A stretch of DNA of 64,000 bases from Periplaneta americana (taxonomy: Eukaryota > Arthropoda > Insecta > Blattodea > Blattidae), in NCBI RefSeq assembly GCF_040183065.1, contig NC_091117.1, positions 98,172,001 to 98,236,000 on the forward strand. The letters are read 5' to 3'. The notes under the pieces were generated by a model that was not told where the DNA came from, did no database searches, and worked only from the letters and a program-made list of their open reading frames with translations. This document shows, in pieces, positions 1 to 11,577 of this stretch (positions are counted from its first letter, which is position 1; every line of letters begins with the position of its first letter). Position numbers and translations under genes: made by a program.

Positions 1-1914
1 AAAAAATACTTTTATAAGGCGTTTTTTTTTAATAGTAAATACTATTTTGACATACTGTATCAAGGTACAATAATTACTTTTTAATAATTATATTTCTAAA
101 TGAATTTGAACCAGTTCCTGTGATATCTAGTGCCATCATATTCAGTGATTATGAAAACTATGTATATCACATTTATTTTACTTGCTAAATGTAAACACTT
201 CACAACATGAATTCCGTGCCAGACATTTTCACTTATAAGTGCACTACCAACTAAGCTCTTTGTTATCCATAAAATTTTGTATGTTCCACTTGGTATTTTG
301 TCTCATCTTATCTTTTTATTTGTGCTTTCCATTAGTGGTGGGATATGATTTTAAGACCTTAATTTTGCCACTGTAATAGGTTTGTTACTGGTTAGACTGT
401 GACTACAATTCCAAAGTCACAGCTTCGAGAAATTGTCATCTCTGCCCACTACGTTACTCACAGTGATGACAACTGATGTATGTATATGTGACAGGTCCAG
501 ACTCCACGCAATTGTATGTCAGAAGATTAACTTGAAGGACAACATAACTGGGATCCAATTAAGTTTCGTCCTACTCAAAAGGTTAACTAATGTCGGCAAC
601 TCTTCAATACTGAAACTAATGCAGTCACTATATTCTTCCGCAAATGATTCACTTAATCATTCATAAACATTCTTGGGCGAATATGCGCGCCCACACATAG
701 CTCAGAGGTCAGAGCGTGTTTTGTTTTCAGTATTCTTGTTGTGCTAATCACTGTTGTTGATATAAAACATGGCACACCTATATCAACTCAATTTGCAGAA
801 TAACAAAAACATATGTGGGCTCCAGTTGAGACATTGGTATTCCTCGTGTTTTGTTCAGAGATAAGTAGATGGCATTGAAATTGAGTTCTTGACGATTTGG
901 AAATCTACAGACAGAAAACGGAGCCCCACAATCGCCAAGAATCATCCAGTGACAAAATCACTATTATTTATCAGTGATTTTTCCGGAGTGTGATGGCAAA
1001 ATGTTTTCACACCCCACCTCTACTTTTCATAACAAAGTACTGCTTACACACAAAGCACTATGAGTGTAAGAGAAGGCCTTACGGCCTTAACTCTGCCAGG
1101 TTAAATAAAGCCATTATTATTATTATTATTATATATGGTTGTGATTTGCACAAGAATAAACCTCGTTGTGGATTAAAATGTATAAATAAATTAGGAGATT
1201 CAAGTAGCTAAAGTACATGGGTTTAGATACAGCCATTTTTTAAGTTGGGTGCAATTGTGCCAACAACTCAGGTATGCTGGACTGCATCCAGTAAAGTGCA
1301 TCTACATGTTATAATTTTATTATATTTTCAGCATATTAAAAAACCCCACTTTGGGCCCTTTTTTCTTCTTTCTCCCAGTCACCAGCATATTTCGGATGTA
1401 GCAAGCTACACTTTTACTCTGAGACTGCGCAAGTGCAATGATTCGAATCCTGTTAGGCTGATTATCTGGTTATTTATTCTGAGATTTACGACCACCTATG
1501 AAGTGAATGGCAGGTGATCCCATGGCGAATTCTTGATAACAGTGCAGTTGGTACAGCATAATTAAATAATATAGTAAAATCTTTCTTCATTGCCATTCTA
1601 ACAAAATTTGAGTAATGTGTCCACAACTAGCAATTTTTTATTATTGCTGCATTCATAAGGATGTGTAGAGACTGCTGGTGCATTATATAATGCAAATTTC
1701 AGAACACTTCCAAGTGGACAATACATTCAATGAGTTTGAGTTCATGTTCGCCAATTGTGCTAATTCTGAGCTATCAGTGCCCCAAATTAGGTAAGTTCGA
1801 ATTTAATAGGTAGACCTACAATGTATAAAAAATTACAAGTACAAAAAATTTCGTACTATAAAATTGCATAAAATTTTCAGTTTGCTTAGTAAGACAGGTA
1901 AACGTATACCCTAT
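1..1914. other. AT-rich stretch, no gene recognised
   Basis: The reading frames here are short (under 95 codons), lack recognisable domains and look like chance frames in AT-rich DNA. The only structured part is a retroposon tail with an ATT repeat near 1040-1131, listed separately. I see no splice-bounded exon I can defend. Confidence 0.6.
1040..1131 (+). repeat. Retroposon tail ending in an ATT microsatellite
   Basis: A short unit (ggccttaactctgccagg, then ttaaataaagcc) runs into about six ATT repeats at 1113-1131. A related unit in the opposite orientation, with an AAT run on its outer side, occurs near 49298-49385. Two copies with the microsatellite on the same end suggest a retroposed family whose 3' tail is (ATT)n. 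The 5' limit of this copy is not visible. Confidence 0.5.
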
Positions 1915-2192
1915 ATACGCCATGATGATGCTTGGGGGTGGGAGGAGGGACCTGGAAGTAGAGCTCCTTGCTTTCTTGAAGTCGGCACTAGAATGAGGTG
2001 GTGTGGTTGGCATCATGCTCCGACCACTTTTTACCCCTGAGAAGGACTTGGTAGTCAATTTGATAGGCTGAGTGATTCTCAGGGCTGTTCTGGAATGTTT
2101 GGCAACGAGAAAATCCCATCACTACCCGGAATTAAACCGAGAATCTTCCAGTATGTAGCCAGTTGCTCTTCTAGCTGAGCTACCAATCTGTT
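1915..2192 (-). mobile_element. tRNA-derived SINE
   Basis: On the minus strand the head near 2165-2192 reads like a tRNA 5' part (ggtagctcag), followed by a degenerate B-box-like stretch near 2130-2150. The body contains the block tcggcactagaatgagg near 1981, which recurs at about 35160-35180. That second copy supports an interspersed family. The sequence is diverged and the ends are approximate. It is not a functional tRNA gene, because the cloverleaf is incomplete. Confidence 0.6.
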
Positions 2193-2920
2193 TAGTATGA
2201 AGCCATTAAAGAGTGGTTTTAAAACAAATACATACAGTACAGTACAATAAATGCAATATAAATATTTTTTCCCATTTTCTGGTAATTAGTAAAGGAATAG
2301 ACGGAATTTCTGTCTTCATCTGCAGGTGAAAATGGTGTGAGGAGGTTATCCTACTTATTGGAATTGTTACAAATAACTAAATCCACTTGAATACTCTCTT
2401 CAGCTTATTTTTTCACCTGCAGACAAAGATAGAGCCTGTATTTGAAATGTGAATTCCTTTACTCATCAGCAGCAATGGAAAAATTCCATTCTACACCTCT
2501 TCTGTACATATTTCATCATTACTTTCTCCCTCTTTTAGTCATTTCAGATTTAAATAGTGCTTAGCGCCCAAGTTAATGAAAGTTTTATTGCATTTTTAGC
2601 CACCTTATTTTTCCACATTAGATTTCATGCTATAACAATTTTAATTTAATGATTTAATGTATTACAAGTTGCCTCATCAAAGTAACATATCTACTTACAT
2701 AATGTTTTGCTGTTACATGTAAACATTAGTGATTCTTATTATATTGTTAATTTGCCTTAAATATAAATATGTTTAACTGTACAGTTTCGAGTGTTGTATG
2801 TCTTCTTGATTGTGTTACACTGGAAGTTTTCAGTGATATGGACATTAAACTTTTTTTACTTTTAGAATGAAGTAATTATTTCTGTAGGAATCATACAAAT
2901 TCCTTCAATAAAAATTCTGT
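2193..2920. other. AT-rich stretch, nothing recognised
   Basis: No long reading frame, paired terminal repeat or RNA-like structure is evident. The sequence is low-GC and probably intronic or intergenic. Confidence 0.5.
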
Positions 2921-3110
2921 CGGAATATGTATTATATGACTTTCTTGTGATAAATTCTATCGTACCTGGTTTACGTGTTTCGACCTATTATTGGTCTTCT
3001 TCAGAACTGGTCCTTGCTGGTCTTGGCACCTCTTGTTTTGTTTCCTGTGAGGGTGTGTTTGTGTAGTGTAATGTGGAGTCAAAGAGTGTATGTGTTCTGA
3101 AATACACGAA
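2921..3110 (-). mobile_element. Penelope-like element 3' tail, minus-strand copy
   Basis: Read on the minus strand this matches, block by block, the region downstream of the GIY-YIG domain of the Penelope-like element at 18.96-21.7 kb. Shared blocks include the frame encoding THTLFDSTL, the accagttctgaagaag block, and the aggtcgaaac and ccaggtacg blocks. It forms one arm of a long near-perfect inverted repeat with 3110-3290, so it is a 5'-truncated tail in head-to-head arrangement. The repeat may carry a hammerhead-like core (see findings). Confidence 0.65.
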
Positions 3111-3290
3111 CACAACCTCACAGGAAACAAAACAAGAGGCGCCAAGACCAGCAAGGACCAGTTCTGAAGAAGAACAATAATAGGTCGAAACATGTAAACC
3201 AGGTACGATAGAATTTAACACAAGAAAGTCATATAATACATATTCCGAAGTGATACAGTGTTAAAAGTTGTGTAATCAAGATGTAAAAAT
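3110..3290 (+). mobile_element. Penelope-like element 3' tail, plus-strand copy
   Basis: This is the second arm of the inverted pair. From about 3116 (cctcacaggaaacaaaac) to 3249 it is almost the exact reverse complement of 2921-3055. Beyond 3249 it continues with tgttaaaagttgtgtaatc and further bases, which also occur (reverse complemented) near 18965-19000 at the end of the larger Penelope-like element but are missing from the left arm. The two arms were therefore cut at different 3' positions. Confidence 0.65.
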
Positions 3291-3776
3291 TCTATCTCAC
3301 TATCCTTAACTGGAACTGACTGACTGGGCGCAGTAATTCAGGTTTTGTGAAAAAGAAGGATGTAAGTAGGAGGACATTAATAAAAAAAATACTTTCTCAT
3401 TGAGAAAGAATTGTAGTGCGTAAAATTCGATTTTGCACTTTGATGTACTGTAATTTCTTGTTGAACACCTGTGATAATGTCAAGACAATATGCTTTGAAT
3501 CTCTACATATATATCATTAAGGTAATTTTGATTAAATTTTCGAAGTTTAACATTTACAGATATTTTGTAACTCATGGCAAAGTGTGATAGCAAACAATTG
3601 TCATTATATTTTTTCATTAATAATCTTCCTCACATGTAATCGTGAAAACTTTGTAATTAATTCAACACATGTCAAAAAATTGACTTTCTTATTCCATCGG
3701 CAAGTCTATTGTGCTATTAAAAAGGACTGTGTTGTATGATAGTAAAAATTTTTAATAACCTCCCTATGGATATAAA
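3291..3776. other. AT-rich stretch, nothing recognised
   Basis: No gene or paired repeat is seen. It ends at the target duplication gatataaa (3769-3776) of the hAT element that follows. Confidence 0.5.
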
Positions 3777-4035
3777 CAGGGGCAGGTATTTATGGAGATT
3801 AATTTTATCATTTGTGGTTTTTAATATTGGTGTTGGCGGAGATTGTTGGAGATTGATTTGTACTCTTGGTGGAGATTAATGGACATTTTGGAAAATACAA
3901 TTTTTTGGAATTGAAGTATTAACGCAGTATGAATATTACTTTCCAATAATTAACATTAAAAGTTCGTTGGATTCTGGTAAAGATGTGGTATGGCCAATAG
4001 ACAATATTTGTTGGATTGAGACTATTTAACACATA

Positions 4036-7000
4036 CTTACTTAATTACTTACAAATGGCTTTTAAGGAACCCGAAGGTTCATTGCTACCCTCACATAAGC
4101 CCGCCATCGGTCCCTATCCTGTGCAAGATTAATCCAGTCTCTATCATCATATCCCACCTCCCTCAAATCCATTTTAATATCCTCCCATCTACGTCTCGGC
4201 CTCCCTAAAGGTCTTTTTCCCTCTGGTCTCCCAACTAACACTCTATATGCATTTCTGGATTCGCCCATACGTGCTACATGCCCTGCCCATCTCAAACGTC
4301 TGGATTTAATGTTCCTAATTATGTCACGTGAAGAATACAATGCGTGCAGTTCTGCATTGTGTAACTTTCTCCATTCTCCTGTAACTTCATCCTGCTTAGC
4401 CCCAAATATTTTCCTAAGCACCTTATTCTCAAACACCCTTAACCTATGTTCCTCTCTCAGAGTGAGAGTCCAAGTTTCACAACCATACAGAACAACCGGT
4501 AATATAACTGTTTCATAAATTCTAACTTTCAGATTTTTGGACAGCAGACTGGATGATAAGAGCTTCTCAACCGAATAATAACACGCATTTCCCATATTTA
4601 TTCTGCGTTTAATTTCCTCCCGAGTGTCATTTATATTTGTTACTGTTGCTCCAAGATATTTGAATTTTTCCACCTCTTCGAAGAATAAATCTCCAATTTT
4701 TATATTTCCATTTCGTACAATATTCTGGTCACGAGACATAATCATATACTTTGTCTTTTCAGGATTTACTTCCAAACCGATCGCTTTACTTGCTTCAAGT
4801 AAAATTTCCGTGTTTTCCCTAATCGTTTGTGTATTTTCTCCTAAATATTCACATCATCCGCATAGACAAGAAGCTGATGTAACCCGTTCAATTCCAAACC
4901 CTGCCTGTTATCCTGAACTTTCCTAATGGCATATTCTAAAGCGAAGTTAAAAAGTAAAGGTGATAGTGCATCTCCCTGCTTTAGCCCGCAGTGAATTGGA
5001 AAAGCATCAGATAGAAACTGACCTATACGGACTCTGCTGTATGTTTCACTAAGACACATTTTAATTAATCGAACTAGTTTCTTGGGAATACCAAATTCAA
5101 TAAGAATATCATATAATACTTCCCTTTTAACCGAGTCATATGCCTTTTTGAACTCTATGAATAACTGATGTACTGTACCCTTATACTCCCATTTTTTCTC
5201 CATTATCTGTCGAATACAAAAAATCTGATCAATAGTCGATCTATTACACCGAAAACCGCACTGATGATCCCCAATAATTTCATCTAAGTACGGAGTTAAT
5301 CTTCTCAAAAGGATATTGGACAAAATTTTGTACGACGTCAACAAAAGTGATATTCCTCGAAAATTACTACAGTTAGTCTTGGCCCCCTTTTTAAAAATAG
5401 GTACAATTATGGACTCCTTCCATTGTTTTGGTACAATTTCCTTTTCCCAAATAGCAAGTACAAGCTTATAAATTTCGCTAGATAAGCACTGCCACCCTCT
5501 TGTATTAATTCTGCTGGAATTTGATCGATACCTGGAGACTTGTACTTTTTCAGATTTTCTATCGCAATTTCGACTTCTGAAAGCGTGGGTTCGGGTATAA
5601 ATGACTCAGCAGTTTGTATTTCAATTTCGTCCCGATCATTTCTATTTGGCCTATGTACATTTAGTAATTGCGCAAAATAGTTTTTCCATCTGTTCAGGAT
5701 TGACTGAGAGTCTGCAAGCAAGTCACCATTCTCATCCTTGATCACGTTTACCCTTGGCTGATATCCGTTCTTAAATTCCTTTATACCCTTATATAAATCT
5801 CGAATGTTTTTATTCTTACTATTTGTTTCTACCTCATTCAGTTTTTCCTTCAAGTAACCTCTCTTTTTATTCCTAAGTGTACGACTTGCTTCCTGTCTTT
5901 CATTGAAATAATTATCTCTCTTCTCCTCAACTGGATCCTGTAAGAATTTCAATTTTGCCTGTTTCCTTCTTTCTACTACCATGCAACAATCTTCATCAAA
6001 CCACGGTTTCTTTTTCTTAGTTTCATAATAACCTATGCTCTGCTCAGCTGCAATTTTGATACTATCTCTGATATTTTCCCACACGCTATTAACATCTAAT
6101 TCTTTCTCAACTTCGTCGGAACTTTCTAAAGTGGCAAACCTATTCGAAATTTCGACCTGATAATTTTGCTTAGCTTCCTCGTCCTTTAATTTCAAAATAT
6201 TGAATTTAGTAATATTAACTTGTTGCTCTACTCGCTTGGCTACTGATAATCTTTCTCTTAATTCTCCAATCACCAAATAATGGTCAGAATTACAGTCTGC
6301 ACCCCTGAAAGTTCGAATATCTACTATACTAGTATGTCTCCGTTTATCTATCAAGATGTGATCTATTTGGTTGTGTGTCAATCCATCTGGAGAAGTCCAA
6401 GTATATTTATGTATATCGTTATGGGGGAATGTTGTACTTTTGACAATTAAATTTTTCGATGTGGCAGAGTTGACTAATCTAATTCCATTGTCACTACTAG
6501 TTGCGTGTAGGCTCTCTTTTCCAATAGTTGGTCTAAAAATATCCTCCTGTCCTACTTTAGCATTGAAATCCCTCAATAAAATTTTCATGTGATATCTAGG
6601 TAACTGATCAAAAGTATGTTCCAAAGCTATCCTTTATATGGTCGTCTTTCTCTTCTGTAGGGGCATGAGCATTTATAACTATGATGTCGCACCATCTACC
6701 CTTAAGTACTAAATATGATAACCTGTCACTGATAAATTCGACCTTTTTTACTGCTGATTTTATTCTTTCATGAACAAAGAATCCTGTTTCTAATTGGTGA
6801 TTATTGTTTCCTTCCCCATAGTACAACAAGTAATCTCCTATTTGTGATATGCCATTCCCATCTAACTTAACCTCTTGTACTCCCACGAAGTCTATTCTAT
6901 ATCTAGCTAGTTCTTTTGCTACTAATGTTACCCCTCCTCGTCTATAAAGACTAGTTACGTTCCAAGTGCCAAATCTCAAAACCTTATTCCTTTGCTGTGG

Positions 7001-7238
7001 TCGTGCCAGAGAATCAGTCCTATTCCGAGGCTTATTGTAGGGATTCGTAACAAGCTGTTTTTTATGGTGATGGGTTGTTAGCCCTTCGCCCAACCTCCAA
7101 GCTGGAGGACCACCCCTTATCGGCTGTCCACGACTGCTTATTCAATATATTTGCAGTTACCCTCCATATCTGGAGGCCGTCTCCTCTATGCGCAACCTGA
7201 GGACGTGCCATGCCGTGGTGATAGGGACCCACAATACA
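4036..7238 (-). mobile_element. Full-length RTE/BovB-like LINE retrotransposon
   Basis: On the minus strand this 3.2-kb element has an apurinic-type endonuclease, a reverse transcriptase and a short 3' region ending in a GTAA/TTAAG-rich repeat (4036-4052), as is usual for RTE-clade elements. A perfect 13-bp target duplication, tatttaacacata, lies at 4023-4035 and 7239-7251. Length, domain order and intact duplications indicate a full-length insertion. It lies inside the hAT element at 3777-7633, so it is the younger of the two. A 3' fragment of the same family is at 12569-12690. Confidence 0.9.
4062..7093 (-). pseudogene. LINE endonuclease-reverse transcriptase, frameshifted
   Basis: The reading runs in four pieces on the minus strand: 7093-6608, 6624-5407, 5344-4841 and 4775-4062. 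The first two pieces carry the endonuclease, with FGTWNVTSL near the start, VQEVKLDG, the DFNAKVG motif and SDHYLVIGELRERL near its end. The third is the reverse transcriptase core with [20 protein letters not shown] and the catalytic YADD box. The last piece has the C-terminal ELHALYSSRD and RRLRWAGHVARMG region and ends in MNLRVP. Three frame changes (about 6610, 5400 and 4840) break the single expected open frame, so this copy is probably inactive. The protein family is the one often annotated as craniofacial development protein 2-like. Confidence 0.88.
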
Positions 7239-7641
7239 TATTTAACACATATTCATTAAAAACGAAAAAAACTTGCAGCCCTCAAATTAACACTCTCAAA
7301 TGATTAGTAAAATGTTAAATTCTCCGTCTTTTGAGTTCACTAACGTAATCAGAACACATGGAATATGTAATGTAGCCAACTTGGATATATAACAAATTGA
7401 AGTGAAAAAAAAAATCCGAACAAAAGAATATGAAATTCGCTATAAAACGACGCAATACTAATAATTCGCGAATATGTTCATATTTTGCTATTAGAACTTT
7501 ATTTCGCAATTTGTCATGATTGTTTTAACAGCATGTTACTAATCAGAATCACTTAATTCGTAAAGATTAGTAAAAATCTATTGTATATCTATTATGTCGT
7601 GATTTTTGCAATCTCCATAAATACCTGGGCCTGGATATAAA

Positions 7642-8679
7642 AAATGAAACTCAAAACATAAGATTATTTAGGACCAAATTAAAGAAGTACCTAATTTCTC
7701 ACGCCTTCTATTCTATAGGTGAATTCTTGACATTCAACAAAGCTTCATGAATATTTCTGTGTTGTATTAAATATTGATACTAAAACTTTGTGTTGTACTA
7801 ATAGACTATATTGTAAAACTCTTCTGCATATATTTCAACTAGACTGTGACTACAATTAAGATTTATAGTACTATTAAGATTTTTTTATGTTTTTTATTCT
7901 AGCTGTGAAGCAATGTATGAATACCATAGAATATAAATAAATACAATATAATACTAATCAAAATAAAACGTCACCTCCCAATTGATATACATACATAGAT
8001 TGCTGGCTTACATGCACAAGACAGATAAGTGTGTTGTTTCCATTTGTAATCACGAGTGAAAACAATTTGTTTGTAAACTGATTCCTACATTTTCTGACAA
8101 TGACCAATGTTACTGTGCATAAACTTCAACACTTTGTTGGTTGTAAAGCGGTACCGTAATAACAAAATATGAGAACTACACATGTTCTTTTGTTCTCTTG
8201 TTAAATGTTTACAGTTTTAGTCTTGGCTCCAGTTTCAAACTGAGAGCAATCTTGGTGGTAGTCATAGGGTTGCCAGATGTACATTTTCCCTGTATAACAT
8301 TTTTAACCATAATTTAATAATTAGAGAGTTATCTACGTTTTTCTCCATGATGTAATTATTTTCAATAGGCCTATAGGCTGATTTGCCAGCTGCTGCTAGT
8401 AGCAGCCATTCAGCACTGCAGTGTGTACCTTCGACTAACAGCTCGTGTAGTAGCACATGTTCAACTTTAGTAGCCACCAGCTCGTCATGTGACTCACTTT
8501 TCATATATATGTATTATACAACTTTTCGCTGCTAGCAGCACCTCTCCAGCTTAGTCTGAAACGTCTGATTATTTACATCGTGTTTTCTGTTTCCATTATG
8601 TTGTATGTGTACTGTAATTTGCAATGTCACAACTCAGGTGGGCTGAGAAACTATATAGAAATATATAGAAACTATGATT
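7642..8679. other. No gene recognised; possible interspersed repeat at 8255-8600
   Basis: The region is AT-rich with no defensible exon. Between about 8380 and 8560 there is a more GC-rich patch with repeated gctgct, agcagc and cagctcgt words. It looks like an old interspersed repeat, but I could not pair its ends. Confidence 0.4.
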
Positions 8680-8980
8680 GCTTGTGGGTCCCTGTGGTGA
8701 CTGAGTGAACCTTCAGCCTGTTACATAGGCAGTCTGAGTTTGAGTCCTGGTCAGGCCTAGGATTTTTAATCTGGAAGTCCATAGTGACAGTAATTGTGAT
8801 GGACAAGGTCGCAGTTGGGGTTTTTCTCCCGTTTCTCCATATTAGAAATCTACAACATTTCGTTATTTCATAGCATTCCCTGAAAACCGGCTGGCCTAAG
8901 GACAAGTGGGGTTGCCTGGTCGAAACCTGGGTATGCAACAAGCCTGTTTGGGTTTGGGAATGTGCCTGATTTGAGGGTTT
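8680..8980 (+). mobile_element. Possible tRNA-derived SINE
   Basis: A tRNA-like head (gtggtgactgagtgaacc near 8693, then gagtttgagtcctggtc near 8737, resembling A and B boxes at usual spacing) is followed by a non-tRNA body. I saw no second copy in this window and no target duplication, so the call rests on the two box-like motifs. Confidence 0.4.
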
Positions 8981-9387
8981 GTGCAGAAGATCTTGAAAGG
9001 TCGCAGTGTTGGATTGTAGTTCCTCCTCCCTAAATTCACTTCATTTATTAAGGTGACCAGATTTTCAGGTCTCAAAATCGGGACACCAGCAAAGTGTGAT
9101 AGTAAATTAATTGTGAACTTTTTATATAAATTTACGTGAGAACCATAAATAAATACCCAATAAAAAAACAATCACGATAAAAACAACACATTGCAATACA
9201 TGGAAAACTAACATAAAACACAAAAATGACATAGGCTATTATACATATTAAAATCGACTGTGTTGAATAGATTGTTTCAGAAAGGTTGATCTTTTGTGTG
9301 CTTGAGATTTTCATTACAAATTCCATCTTGTCTGGTTGCTTTCTTGTCTTTCGCCTTGAGGATGGCTGCTCTTCCGTTATGCTTATA

Positions 9388-10695
9388 CGAGGAGTGTTAT
9401 TAAAGTAAGATCTGTTTTCAATTATAGCCGTCGTATTGCTGCAATCGTTATTTTGCGCATGCGTGTTTTCTTCTTCAGTCCTCAGGCAAGCTGTGCATGC
9501 AGTTTCAGAGCTTCAGTCCGTGTGTGTGGTTAGTTGTGATCAGTTGAAATGTTTAACGTGATCGAGCACCCATCCGACTGTGAGATGCAGTCTGTTATCC
9601 ATTTCTTGAATGCGAGAAACATCAAACCAGCTGACATTCATCGTCAACTTTGTGAGGTGTATGGTGATGCCATTAGTGATGGAATGGTAAGGAGATGGGT
9701 TAGGAAGTTCAACGAGGGCCGCGTCTCTGTGCATGACGAGCAGTGTACCGGTCGGCCATCTTTGATCAATGACGATTTGGTGCATACTGTCGAAAAAATT
9801 CATGAGGACAGGAGGTTCACAATTTCATCGCTTTCCTTGAATTTTCAAATGTCGCGGAGTGTTCTCTACAAAATTGTGACAGATCGATTATGATATCGAA
9901 AACTGTGCCAACAATGGGTACCCAAGATGCTCACCGAGGAACACAAAACCAAATGAGCTTCCAGTGCATTGAGCTTTCTCACACATTACAGTGAGCAAGG
10001 CGATGAGTTTCTTGACCATATCGTGACAGGTGACGAGACTTGGGTGTCTCACATGACACCTGAATCAAAGCAGCAGTCCATGGAATGGAGGCACACTGCA
10101 TCGCCAAGGAAAAAGAAATTCAAACAAACCATGTCAACACGCAAGATCATGTGCACTGTTTTTTGGAACAGAAAAGGGAGTCCTACTCATCGGGGTGAAA
10201 ACATTAATAGAGAAACCTATTGTCAGACCTTGAAGAAGCTCCGTCGCACAATTCAGAACAAGAGACGTAGGATGCTGACTGACAGAGATGTGTTGCTTCA
10301 TGACAACGCTCGGCCACACACAGCTCGTGACACCCAAAATCTCATCTCGAAATTTGGCTGGAAACAAATTGACCATCCCCCTACAGCCCGGATTTGGCTC
10401 CGAGTGACTTTCATCTCTTCCTGCACCTCAATAAGTTCCTCGGTGGTCAATGTTTTGATGGCGACGATGAAGTGAAAACAGCAGTGTGGGAGTAGTTTGC
10501 ATCACAGGTGGGCGAATTCTACAATGAGGGTATAGAAAGACTTGTGCCACGACTTGATAAATGCCTCAATAATGGTGGAGATTATGTTGAGAAGTAATTG
10601 AAGTGTGGGGAATACAATGCACTAAAAATGGTTTGTAAATATCTTCCCGTTTACTTACTACACCCTTTTGGAACTTACTTCAAGAACACGCCTCG
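9388..10695 (+). mobile_element. mariner transposon, decayed copy
   Basis: The ends are inverted repeats: cgaggagtgttattaaagta at 9388 and, reverse complemented from 10695, cgaggcgtgttcttgaagta. Each is bounded by the TA dinucleotide (9386-9387 and 10696-10697) that Tc1/mariner elements duplicate. Length (1.3 kb) and a single transposase frame are typical. The coding region is broken, so the copy is old. Confidence 0.92.
9549..10597 (+). pseudogene. mariner transposase, broken
   Basis: The frame begins MFNVIEHPS and shows the paired helix-turn-helix region (IHRQLCEVYG, MVRRWVRKFNEGR, TGRPSLINDD) in about the first 80 residues. The catalytic region follows with GDETW, the WRH and KFKQT blocks, and LLHDNARPH. 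Two in-frame stops (TGA at 9891 and TGA at about 9955) interrupt the link between domains. A one-base shift near 10378 moves the third catalytic block (YSPDLAPSDFH in a different frame) out of phase, and another stop follows. The protein would have been about 345 residues. It is related to, but more decayed than, the copy at 55833-56906. Confidence 0.9.
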
Positions 10696-10697
10696 TA

Positions 10698-11420
10698 CAA
10701 TTAATATAATATAAACCAGTAAGTATTTTTCAGCCCTATTTATTTTTACTTTGTTATCCTTTTTAGGCTTTTCTGTAGTCCACCTAAACTAGGATTCGGA
10801 TTTAGCTTTACAATAAAGATAATATAACTGTTATTTATTACTTCAATACCTGTTATTTATTTGGAATGAATAGTCAATATTGTTATATTGCATCATTAAC
10901 TTTGTTGTTAACTTGTTTATACAGTAGTAACATTGTCCTGTGAAATGGTAAAAGGAAAAATACTGTTTTATGCCCAAATAGTTCTGAATACATTTTTCCT
11001 TGCATCATTCTTTGAGATAAAAATTTTTTCAATCTTTTTATCTATAAATGAGTCATTCCATGTCAAATCGAACACCTACGAACATGACAACTTAGTATTT
11101 GCTCCAATTTTTTTTTAATATATTCTATTGATTAAATTAAATAACCCATGTTTAATTTTTTCGGGCTGACACAATTTTTAGTAATTTATTAAAAGTTACT
11201 TTTTTCCGTAAATTAGGGTGCAATGTATTATGAAAATGGTTACACTAAAGAGTCTATAAATCGTAGAAATTTATATATATATATACTGTATATGTATAAA
11301 TATAAATATAATTTAAAGTGCAATAATTGCAGTATTATATACTAATTTTTAGTGTTCAATCAAAACCTAAACTGGGCCCCTTTGAGGGGGTTATATTTTT
11401 AAAATACGCTTTTATATATC
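10698..11420. other. AT-rich stretch, no gene recognised
   Basis: Nothing convincing is seen. A dinucleotide-like AT run lies near 11272-11300. Confidence 0.5.
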
Positions 11421-11577
11421 AGGGGCAATGAGGATGCAAAAGGTTTGTGGAATGCTGACGGTACCGGCAGAGATATTTTCAGAGCCACAATGAGTTTAGA
11501 TCGGTTTCGGTTTCTATTGCACCAATTCAGATGACTCTGAGTGACCTCGTTAAATAACAGACAAGTTGCCAGAAAGA
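11421..11577 (+). pseudogene. piggyBac-type transposase fragment
   Basis: Conceptual translation from about 11427 gives EDAKGLWNADGTGRDIFRAT, then MSLDRFRFLLHQFR. After a frame change and stops it gives TDKLPERKK. This matches the conserved part of the piggyBac transposase domain (LW..DGTGR.IF.ATMS..RF..LL..LRFDD, then ..DKLAPIR). Only about 50 residues survive, and I could not find the ends of the element or its TTAA sites. Tentative family call, confident fragment. Confidence 0.65.

Larger units (their letters stand above)
3777..7633. mobile_element. Non-autonomous hAT element, interrupted by a LINE
   Basis: The left end starts CAGGGGCAGGTATTTATGGA at 3777. The reverse complement of the right end, from 7633, starts CAGGCCCAGGTATTTATGGA, and the match continues for four more bases. 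That makes terminal inverted repeats of 24 bp with two mismatches. The 8 bp outside both ends are identical (gatataaa at 3769-3776 and 7634-7641), the duplication length expected of hAT transposons. Without the LINE at 4036-7238 the element is about 640 bp and has no transposase, so it depended on an autonomous relative. Confidence 0.9.
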
